A stretch of 5,200 nt of DNA from Bacteroides sp. GTDB lineage: Bacteria; Bacteroidota; Bacteroidia; Bacteroidales; SM23-62. The position numbers were made by a program, and so were the translations under genes. Shown one piece after another: positions 1-5,200 of this stretch (its first letter is position 1; each line of letters begins with the position of its first letter). The stretch covers positions 1 to 5,200 of the forward strand of contig JAUVKJ010000151.1 in assembly GCA_030592145.1 (NCBI GenBank), written 5' to 3'. Under the pieces are notes generated by a model. It was not told where the DNA came from. It made no database searches and worked only from the letters and a program-made list of their open reading frames with translations.

Positions 1-715
1 TGCCTAAGTACTGGAAATGGTAGCAAACCATTCTCTGGTAAACATGGCTCAGGGGCAGGAATGCCAGGGTTTTATCTCCATACCCGAGGGAATGTACACC
101 GGCGACGGCAATAAAATTAGATACCATGTTCCTGTGTGAAAGCATAACACCCTTTGGGAAACCGGTCGTGCCGGATGTATAGATCAGGGTCAGGAGGTCA
201 TCGGGTTTAATGGATGCCTTTATCTTTTCCAGTTCGTCAGAAAGCTTTTCCTGGTTTTTCCTTCCCAGTTCCAGTATCTCGGACCAGTTCTTGCCCACTT
301 CGAATTCATTGAAGGCGTATACATCCATGACGCCAACCGCGTCTGCAACAGGCTTGATCTTCTCATACAATGCCATATCTGAAACAAAGATCAGTTTTGG
401 CTTGCAATCCTTCAGGATATATTCGTATTCCTCAAGGCTGATGGTGGGATAGATCGGTACATTGACCAGGCCGGCCTGGCTGAGTCCCATATCCACAAAG
501 TTCCACTCCGGCCGGTTGTTGGAAATGGTGGCTACTATTTCGCCCTTTTTCAGTCCCAGGGCCATAAGGCCATAGCTTACAAGTGTTGAATACTCAATGT
601 ACTGGTCGGATGAATAACGAACCCATACCCCTTTCTCCTTGCCAGCGAGGGCATCTTCCATCCTGTATTTTTCCCGGTACAGGGAAAGCAGATCAAATGT
701 CCTGGTAATTTCCAT
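1..715 (-). CDS. Long-chain acyl-CoA synthetase (AMP-forming), N-terminal part, cut by window edge
   Basis: This enzyme is expected to activate a free fatty acid with ATP to an acyl-adenylate and then to acyl-CoA, for lipid synthesis, remodelling or degradation, in the cytoplasm or at the inner membrane face. My reverse-strand translation gives 238 codons without a stop, beginning MEITRTFDLLSLYREKY. The ANL-superfamily phosphate-binding loop YTSGTTGFPKG lies at residues 179-189, followed by MLSHRNM, and the ligase motif LPLSHVYQRM lies at 220-229. NNRPEWNFVDMG at 66-77 resembles the FadD15/Faa-like long-chain branch, as does the N-terminus. Such proteins are usually about 590-640 residues, so the adenylation core continuation and C-terminal lid are missing off the left edge. 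The ATG at 715 is the best start because the family N-terminus begins there; no clear Shine-Dalgarno precedes it. It is divergent from the ChaN-like gene. The family is confident; chain-length preference and a specific gene name are not. Confidence 0.93.
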   Translation of the reverse strand, partial: MEITRTFDLLSLYREKYRMEDALAGKEKGVWVRYSSDQYIEYSTLVSYGLMALGLKKGEIVATISNNRPEWNFVDMGLSQAGLVNVPIYPTISLEEYEYILKDCKPKLIFVSDMALYEKIKPVADAVGVMDVYAFNEFEVGKNWSEILELGRKNQEKLSDELEKIKASIKPDDLLTLIYTSGTTGFPKGVMLSHRNMVSNFIAVAGVHSLGYGDKTLAFLPLSHVYQRMVCYHFQYLG

Positions 716-744
716 AGTTATAGTGCTTATTGGTTTAGTAAATT

Positions 745-752
745 CAAATATA
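745..752 (-). promoter_or_regulatory. Putative Bacteroidota -7 promoter element for the acyl-CoA synthetase gene
   Basis: Read on the minus strand, this is TATATTTG, an exact match to the Bacteroidota -7 consensus TAnnTTTG. It lies about 30 bases upstream of the ligase ATG, which would give a 5' leader of roughly 25 bases. I see no TTG-like -33 element at the expected distance. The call rests on the -7 match and its position, in AT-rich sequence where chance matches are common. Confidence 0.5.
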
Positions 753-783
753 TGAAATTATTCGAGCATGGGGTTTTATAATA

Positions 784-791
784 TATATTTG
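784..791 (+). promoter_or_regulatory. Putative -7 promoter element of the ChaN-like gene, implying a leaderless or near-leaderless mRNA
   Basis: TATATTTG matches the Bacteroidota -7 consensus TAnnTTTG exactly and ends only four bases before the ATG at 796. TTCG at 761-764, 19 bases upstream, is a 3-of-4 match to the -33 TTTG. Transcription would begin at or within a few bases of the start codon. No Shine-Dalgarno is present, which agrees with a leaderless message. Element identity is inferred from the consensus only. Confidence 0.5.
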
Positions 792-795
792 TATT

Positions 796-1662
796 ATGAA
801 ACAACAACTGGCAATACTGGCGGCAGGACTATTGCTCCTGTCATTTACAAGTGACAAACCGGCTTACAGGATATATAATTCCAAAGGGAAGGATGTGCCG
901 TATTCCAAAATGCTTAAATCTCTCCATGAAGCAGATATAGTTTTGTTTGGGGAGCATCATGATAATCCCATTTCGCACTGGCTTCAGAGGGAACTGACAG
1001 GCGACCTTTATGCAAACCGCCGGGATGCACTGGTACTGGGGGCCGAAATGTTCGAAACGGACAACCAGTTGCTGCTTGATGAGTACCTGGGCGGGATGAT
1101 CACGGAAGCGAGATTTGAAGACGAGGCAAGGCTGTGGAATAATTACAAAACCGATTACAAACCACTGCTGAAATTTGCCCTTGAGAACGAAATACCATTC
1201 GTAGCCACCAATGTGCCCCGCCGTTATGCCAACCTGGTTTACCGGGAAGGATTCGAGGGTCTCGAGAACCTTTCTCCGGAAGCAAAGGAATTCCTGCCCC
1301 CGCTTCCCGTGAACTACGATCCGGAACTTCCTGGCTATAAGAAAATACTTAAAATGGGACATATGGGGGGAGGGAAGACAAATGAGAATTTCCCCAAGGC
1401 CCAGGCCATTAAGGATGCTACCATGGGATATTTCATACTGCAGAACTGGTCTCCCGGCAAACAATTTCTGCATTTCAACGGATCGGGACATTCGGATAAT
1501 TATGAGGGGATCATATGGTACCTTCGCCAGGAGCAGCCCGATCTGGCAATAATGACCATCACGACGGTTTTACAGGAGAATCCGGATGAGCTGCTGGAAG
1601 AATCAGCCGGCAGGGCTGATTTCACCATTGTGGTACCCAACCGTATGACGAAAACGTATTGA
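796..1662 (+). CDS. ChaN-like haem/metal-binding protein (DUF399/Cofac_haem_bdg family), secreted
   Basis: The 288-residue product resembles ChaN-family proteins, known from Campylobacter as iron-regulated haem-binding lipoproteins and distantly related to the TIKI/TraB/EreA fold. Residues 1-16 form a signal-peptide-like segment (MKQQ, then a run rich in L and A). The family landmarks follow in order: FGEHHD at 51-56, GAEMFETDNQ at 82-91, ATNVPRRYANLVYREG at 137-152, KDATMGYFI at 206-214 and FNGSGHSD at 227-234. No cysteine occurs anywhere, so the lipobox that would make it a lipoprotein is absent; it may be periplasmic or held by an uncleaved signal anchor. The start at 796 is supported by the signal peptide immediately after it. 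No haem uptake or iron genes are visible nearby, so the haem role is only family-level inference. The gene ends in TGA followed by C, and a diverged copy of its last 20 codons follows directly in the same frame. Confidence 0.88.
   Translation: MKQQLAILAAGLLLLSFTSDKPAYRIYNSKGKDVPYSKMLKSLHEADIVLFGEHHDNPISHWLQRELTGDLYANRRDALVLGAEMFETDNQLLLDEYLGGMITEARFEDEARLWNNYKTDYKPLLKFALENEIPFVATNVPRRYANLVYREGFEGLENLSPEAKEFLPPLPVNYDPELPGYKKILKMGHMGGGKTNENFPKAQAIKDATMGYFILQNWSPGKQFLHFNGSGHSDNYEGIIWYLRQEQPDLAIMTITTVLQENPDELLEESAGRADFTIVVPNRMTKTY
1603..1662 (+). repeat. Copy 1 of a 60-bp direct repeat (3' end of the ChaN-like CDS)
   Basis: These are the last 19 codons plus TGA of the ChaN-like gene, ending DFTIVVPNRMTKTY. 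It is the functional copy of a head-to-tail 60-bp repeat whose second copy abuts it at 1663. By hand alignment without gaps I count 43 of 60 identical bases overall and 33 of 42 in the last 14 codons. Confidence 0.8.
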
Positions 1663-1722
1663 CAAACCTGGAAGGTTGACCTCAACATCGTGGTCCCGGA
1701 TCGTATGACGAGAACGTATTAA
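1663..1722 (+). pseudogene. Copy 2: diverged in-frame duplicate of the ChaN gene terminus, including a second stop codon
   Basis: In the same frame as the upstream gene, this segment reads QTWKVDLNIVVPDRMTRTY and then TAA, against SAGRADFTIVVPNRMTKTY and TGA in copy 1. Ten of 19 residues are identical, and most changes near the end are conservative (F/L, N/D, K/R). GAT/GAC, ATT/ATC, GTA/GTC and CCC/CCG differ only synonymously, as does the stop. That pattern suggests two ends that each evolved as coding sequence. The segment has no good start of its own, the only ATG being five codons before its stop. It is probably a remnant of a lost tandem paralogue or of an older gene end. Readthrough of the TGA-C stop would add it as a 20-residue tail; I see no direct support for that. 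Confidence 0.65.
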
Positions 1723-1737
1723 CAGGGTAAAACCGGT

Positions 1738-4371
1738 TCAGCGGACTGCTTTTTCGACCAGGGTGACGATCGTGTTGAGGGCCTTTGAGATGCCTTCCGG
1801 ATTCTTTCCACCGGCGGTGGCAAAGAAGTTCTGACCGCCGCCCCCGCCCTGGATATCCTTCGATACCTCACGGATCATCTGCCTTGCATCGAGAGACAGG
1901 TCTGTTACAAGGTTTTCGGAGATCATCAGGGTAATGTGGGCTTTGCCATCCAGGTTTGCCCCCAGTGCCAGCACCAGGTTTTCTGCATGGTTCTTCATCT
2001 CAAAGGCCAGGGTTTTGATATTATCGGCCGGCTTTAACAGGATTTTTTCGGCTATAAGGTTTACGGTCCCCACTTTCCGGATCCTGCTCAGGAGGTTCTT
2101 CCGGGCAATGGCCCTGATGTCCCTGCTGAATTCTTCATGCAGTTTTTTCATCTCTGCATTTTCAGAGAGCGTTTTTTCAATGGTGGCGATGATATCATGT
2201 GATTTGAACAGGTTTGCAATGTTGGTGATCATTTCCAGCTTCTGGTCTACATATTTCTCTGCCGCCGGACCGGCAAGCGCTTCGATCCTCCGGATTCCTG
2301 CAGCGATGGCTGATTCCCTTACGATTTTGAAAAAGCCTATGTTCCCGGTGGAGCGGACATGTATGCCTCCGCAGAGTTCAATGGAATTTCCGAACCTGAT
2401 CACCCGGACCTGCTCGCCGTACTTTTCGCCAAAAAAGGCGATGGCGCCCATTTCCTTGGCCTTTTGTATGGGGATGGACCGGCTTTCCCCGAGTGATGCA
2501 TTATCCCGGATGAGCTGGTTTACCCTCTTTTCGATCCGGGAAAGCTCTTTATCTTCGACTTTCTGAAAATGGGAAAAATCGAATCTGAGGTAGTCCGGGT
2601 GCACAAGCGAACCCTTCTGTTCTACATGCGTGCCCAGCACTTCCCTCAGGGCGAAATGCAAAAGATGGGTTGCAGTATGGTGACAGGAGGTGGTTTTTCT
2701 GGAATCCTGGTCTACACTAGCCAGGAATTTTTCTTTCGGGTTTGACGGAAGTTTGTCGGCAATGTGAATGATCAGATTGTTCTCTTTCCGGGTGTCCAGA
2801 ATCCGGACTTTTTCCTTCCCTTTCTCCAGTATGCCTGTATCGCCCACCTGTCCGCCGCTTTCAGCGTAAAAAGGCGTCCGGTCAAATACAAGCTGGTAGC
2901 GTGTTTTGTTTTTTTCTTCGGTTTCCCGGTAGCGGGCGATCCGGACTTCGGCGCTGGACTGATCGTATCCAAGGAAGACGGTCGATTCGGAGGGGAAGAT
3001 CTCCTGCCAGTCCCCCGTGCTTAAAGTGGCAGCGTTCCTGGAGCGGGACTTCTGCGTTTTCATTTCCTTTTGAAATTCTTCCTGGCTGACATCCAGGTTA
3101 TTCTCCCTGAGGATCAGGCGTGTCAGATCAAACGGGAAGCCATAGGTATCGCACAGGATAAATGCCGATTTACCGTCAATGGAGGATCTGTTTTGCCTGA
3201 GGGCTTCGGCCTTTAACTGGTCAAGCATGCGGATCCCGTTGGCCAGGGTATTCAGGAATGAACTTTCTTCTTCACGGATCACCTTCCCGATTAATTCCTG
3301 CTGTTCCCTTATCTCCGGGTATGAATCTCCCATTTCTTTGGCAAGTACCCCGACCATGCGGTACATAAAGGGCTTTTCCTGTTTCAGAAAGGTATAGCCG
3401 TAGCGTACGGCCCTTCTGAGGATTCTGCGAATGACGTAACCGGTTTTATTATTCGAGGGCAGCTGGCTGTCAGCGATCGAGAAACTCACGGCACGGAGAT
3501 GGTCTGCCACTACCCGCATGGCAATATCGGTCTGTTCAGACTTTCCGTAAGGAATGGAAGTGATCCTGTGGATCTCCCCGATAAGGGACTGAAAAATGTC
3601 GGTGTCATAATTGGAAGTTTTCCCCTGTAACACCATGGCCAGACGTTCCAGTCCCAGTCCAGTGTCAATATGTTTCATCGGCAGGGTATCAAGCATCCCA
3701 TCACCCTTCCTGTTATACTGGATGAAGACCAGGTTCCAGAGCTCGATTACCTGCGGATGATCTTTATTGATAAGCAAGGTTCCGTCCTTTTTTTTTCTCT
3801 CTGCTGCCGACCGGATATCTACATGGATCTCGGAACAGGGACCACAGGGCCCGGTTTCCCCCATTTCCCAGAAATTATCCTTTTTTGAGCCCTTCAGGAT
3901 ACGGTTTTCCGGCAGATGATCCTTCCAGTGATCATACGCCTCCTGGTCCGCCTCCAGGGAATCGGCCGGATCTCCTTTAAAGACCGTAGCGTAAAGCCTG
4001 TCTTTACCGATGCCCAGGGTATCTGTCAGGAACTCCCATGCCCAGGCAATGGCCTCCTTTTTAAAATAATTTCCGAAGGACCAGTTGCCGAGCATTTCAA
4101 ACATGGTATGATGATAGGTGTCGTGCCCTACTTCTTCCAGGTCGTTATGCTTACCGGATACCCTTAAGCATTTCTGGCTGTCAGCGACCATGGAATGCGT
4201 AACCGGCTCATTTCCAAGGAAAATGTCCTTGAATTGGTTCATGCCTGCATTGGTGAACATCAGGCTTGGATCATCCCTGATGACCATGGGTGCAGAAGGC
4301 ACGATATGGTGATCCCTGGACTCAAAAAAGTCGAGGAATGCCTTGCGGATATCTTTAGAGTACATCACCAT
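1738..4371 (-). CDS. alaS: Alanyl-tRNA synthetase
   Basis: This class II synthetase charges tRNA-Ala with alanine in the cytoplasm and hydrolyses mischarged Ser/Gly-tRNA-Ala. It is complete at 877 residues, normal for bacterial AlaRS. The catalytic domain covers about 1-260: motif 1 VPSAPMV...LMFTNAGMNQFKD at 24-49, motif 2 FEMLGNWSFGNYFK around 91-104, GPCGPCSE at 174-181 and motif 3 DTGLGLERL at 236-244. A tRNA-recognition region follows to about 460. The editing domain has HHTATH with zinc ligands H565 and H569, and C667 and H671 in CGGIH, where the family normally has CGGTH. A helical linker and the C-Ala domain (GGGGG at 842-846, then FFATAGGKN) complete it. Two starts compete: ATG at 4371 (AGGA four bases upstream) and ATG at 4365 (ten bases), the latter giving a more family-like MYSKDIRKAFLDFF. 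It converges on the ChaN-like gene and diverges from the M23 gene. Confidence 0.99.
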   Translation of the reverse strand: MVMYSKDIRKAFLDFFESRDHHIVPSAPMVIRDDPSLMFTNAGMNQFKDIFLGNEPVTHSMVADSQKCLRVSGKHNDLEEVGHDTYHHTMFEMLGNWSFGNYFKKEAIAWAWEFLTDTLGIGKDRLYATVFKGDPADSLEADQEAYDHWKDHLPENRILKGSKKDNFWEMGETGPCGPCSEIHVDIRSAAERKKKDGTLLINKDHPQVIELWNLVFIQYNRKGDGMLDTLPMKHIDTGLGLERLAMVLQGKTSNYDTDIFQSLIGEIHRITSIPYGKSEQTDIAMRVVADHLRAVSFSIADSQLPSNNKTGYVIRRILRRAVRYGYTFLKQEKPFMYRMVGVLAKEMGDSYPEIREQQELIGKVIREEESSFLNTLANGIRMLDQLKAEALRQNRSSIDGKSAFILCDTYGFPFDLTRLILRENNLDVSQEEFQKEMKTQKSRSRNAATLSTGDWQEIFPSESTVFLGYDQSSAEVRIARYRETEEKNKTRYQLVFDRTPFYAESGGQVGDTGILEKGKEKVRILDTRKENNLIIHIADKLPSNPKEKFLASVDQDSRKTTSCHHTATHLLHFALREVLGTHVEQKGSLVHPDYLRFDFSHFQKVEDKELSRIEKRVNQLIRDNASLGESRSIPIQKAKEMGAIAFFGEKYGEQVRVIRFGNSIELCGGIHVRSTGNIGFFKIVRESAIAAGIRRIEALAGPAAEKYVDQKLEMITNIANLFKSHDIIATIEKTLSENAEMKKLHEEFSRDIRAIARKNLLSRIRKVGTVNLIAEKILLKPADNIKTLAFEMKNHAENLVLALGANLDGKAHITLMISENLVTDLSLDARQMIREVSKDIQGGGGGQNFFATAGGKNPEGISKALNTIVTLVEKAVR

Positions 4372-4398
4372 ACTATCCTATAAATGTAACCTTATTTA

Positions 4399-4406
4399 CA
4401 AAAATG
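4399..4406 (-). promoter_or_regulatory. Candidate -7 promoter element for alaS
   Basis: The minus strand reads CATTTTTG, matching TAnnTTTG at all fixed positions but the first. It lies 27 bases before the first alaS ATG, a sensible leader length, with AGGA close to the start codon. No convincing -33 element is visible, so this is a weak call. Confidence 0.3.
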
Positions 4407-4498
4407 CGTTAAATGCTCTAGCCTTACTGGCTCTGAATTAACAAGTTGTAAAATTAATTTTTTTTGCCTTAGATATGGTGAAATATGATTGAAATTAC

Positions 4499-4506
4499 TA
4501 TTTTCG
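4499..4506 (+). promoter_or_regulatory. Candidate -7 promoter element for the M23 peptidase gene
   Basis: TATTTTCG differs from TAnnTTTG at one fixed position and sits 18 bases before the ATG at 4525, implying a leader of about 12 bases. No Shine-Dalgarno precedes that ATG and no TTG is found at the -33 distance. Weak, consensus-only evidence. Confidence 0.3.
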
Positions 4507-4524
4507 TAATCTAGATATCATTGC

Positions 4525-5200
4525 ATGGGTAAGCAACGTTTTCATTTTAACACCGTTACACACCGTTTTGAAGCCTGTAAACCGAGCCTGTGGTCCCGGC
4601 TCCTTCGTTACGGCCTTCCCGTTTTCCTGGCCATTGTTCTTTCAATGGGGATCAGGTTTTCCCTTGGCCGGAATATAACCAACCCCAAAGAAATTAAACT
4701 TCTGGCAGAAAAGGAAGTAATTATCGGTCAATATTTAACCGCAGAAGAAAGGGTACTGGAACTCGAAACCACATTGCTTGAATTACAGCATTGGGACGAT
4801 AATATTTACCGCTCATTTTATGAGATGAAACCCATTCCTGCTTCCCTCAGGAAAGCCGGTCTGGGGGGTGCCGAGCATTATTCAAACCTTCAGGGATACG
4901 AAAGTTCCGGGATAATGATCGACCTGATCCGAAGGGTTGATATGGCCGACGTCAAGCTTAACATCCAGGAAAATTCATTTGATGACCTTTTTTCAGAAGC
5001 TGATCTCCACAGGCAGCTGATCGATCACAGGCCCTCCATCCAGCCCATCTCGCTGCAGGATTTTTACTGGATCAGTTCCGTATTTGGGTACCGCACGGAT
5101 CCCATGAGCAAGCGGAGGTCGATGCATAAAGGAGTGGATTATGCCGGCAGGATCGGGCTCAATGTATACGCGACCGGTGACGGGGTGGTGTTACGGACGA
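4525..5200 (+). CDS. Membrane-anchored M23 (LytM-type) metalloendopeptidase, N-terminal part, cut by window edge
   Basis: The family cleaves peptidoglycan cross-bridge peptides during cell-wall growth and division, acting in the periplasm. I read 225 codons without a stop. The N-terminus (MGKQRFHFNTVTHRFE) is basic and cytoplasmic, and a single transmembrane segment lies around residues 28-43. A heptad-like coiled-coil region rich in E and L covers about 53-90 and leads into WDDNIYRSFYEMKPIP, typical of Bacteroidota M23 proteins of this type. The peptidase domain begins with SSVFGYRTDPMSKRRSMHKGVDYAG; H201 and D205 of HKGVD are the first two zinc ligands. The later HxH motif lies beyond the right edge, so catalytic competence cannot be judged. 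The ATG at 4525 gives the family-like N-terminus; no Shine-Dalgarno is seen. From memory, an M23 gene divergent from alaS is a recurrent Bacteroidota arrangement. Residues before the TM segment are poorly conserved, so the exact start is slightly uncertain. Confidence 0.92.
   Translation, partial: MGKQRFHFNTVTHRFEACKPSLWSRLLRYGLPVFLAIVLSMGIRFSLGRNITNPKEIKLLAEKEVIIGQYLTAEERVLELETTLLELQHWDDNIYRSFYEMKPIPASLRKAGLGGAEHYSNLQGYESSGIMIDLIRRVDMADVKLNIQENSFDDLFSEADLHRQLIDHRPSIQPISLQDFYWISSVFGYRTDPMSKRRSMHKGVDYAGRIGLNVYATGDGVVLRT

Larger units (their letters stand above)
4372..4524. other. AT-rich divergent intergenic region between alaS and the M23 peptidase gene
   Basis: These 153 bases must hold the promoters of both flanking genes. 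The visible structure is a weak stem at 4420-4432 (AGCC/GGCT, five-base loop), a perfect 12-bp palindrome AAAATTAATTTT at 4450-4461 running into a T8 tract at 4458-4465, and near-consensus -7 elements on both strands. I see no tRNA, other structured RNA or convincing small open reading frame here. Any regulatory role for the palindrome is speculation. Confidence 0.5.

Noticed and set aside
210..452. An 80-codon plus-strand open frame opposite the acyl-CoA synthetase
   Set aside because: Shadow of the ligase gene, with a Ser/Phe-rich composition typical of antisense reading and no own ribosome-binding site.
841..1491. A 216-codon open frame on the minus strand opposite the ChaN-like gene
   Set aside because: It lies wholly inside a well-supported family gene, has no recognisable domain, and its residues read as antisense of ChaN codons.
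1663..1737. An intrinsic terminator between the convergent ChaN-like and alaS genes
   Set aside because: Only very small inverted repeats are present (AACCT/AGGTT at 1665-1677; GTTGA/TCAAC at 1675-1686; palindrome AACCGGTT at 1731-1738), none with a GC-rich stem of useful length followed by a T run on either strand.
1934..2566. A 210-codon plus-strand open frame inside alaS
   Set aside because: Antisense shadow of the AlaRS editing and C-Ala region: rich in Ser, Phe and Arg with no domain logic, while AlaRS is intact across the whole span.
4420..4432. AGCC-TTACT-GGCT hairpin upstream of alaS as an attenuator or riboswitch
   Set aside because: The stem is only four base pairs with no extension and no associated T run or conserved aptamer pattern.
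1..5200. A novel multi-gene system, mobile island or defence locus
   Set aside because: All four genes belong to common housekeeping or widespread families, no integrase, transposase, tRNA-flanked insertion or array of repeats is present, and composition does not shift visibly across the window.

Overview
The window looks like an ordinary chromosomal segment from a member of the Bacteroidota, probably near Bacteroidales/Marinilabiliales. The main evidence is the lineage-typical wording of AlaRS (KHNDLEEVGHDTYHHTMFEM; GGGGGQNFFATAGGKN). The acyl-CoA ligase N-terminus and the arrangement of alaS divergent from an M23 peptidase with a transmembrane anchor also fit. TAnnTTTG-type -7 promoter elements and mostly absent Shine-Dalgarno sequences point the same way. 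The lineage call is inference, since no search was run.

Layout. Positions 1-715 (minus) hold the N-terminal 238 codons of a long-chain acyl-CoA synthetase, cut by the window edge. Positions 716-795 form a short divergent promoter region with two TATATTTG elements on opposite strands. Positions 796-1662 (plus) encode a 288-residue ChaN-like protein with a signal peptide. Positions 1663-1722 hold a diverged, in-frame, head-to-tail copy of the last 60 bases of that gene, including its stop codon. Positions 1738-4371 (minus) encode complete alanyl-tRNA synthetase, convergent with the ChaN-like gene. Positions 4372-4524 are an AT-rich divergent intergenic region. Positions 4525-5200 (plus) encode the N-terminal 225 residues of a membrane-anchored M23 endopeptidase, cut by the window edge.

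The four genes do not form a pathway. They cover fatty-acid activation, a haem/metal-binding secreted protein, translation, and cell-wall remodelling, and each appears to have its own promoter. I see no mobile element, CRISPR array, RNA gene, phage feature or defence system. The observation most worth a second look is the 60-bp duplication of the ChaN gene end. Its two copies differ mainly by synonymous and conservative changes, as expected if both were once coding. A secondary one is the CGGIH variant of the usually CGGTH zinc/editing motif in AlaRS.
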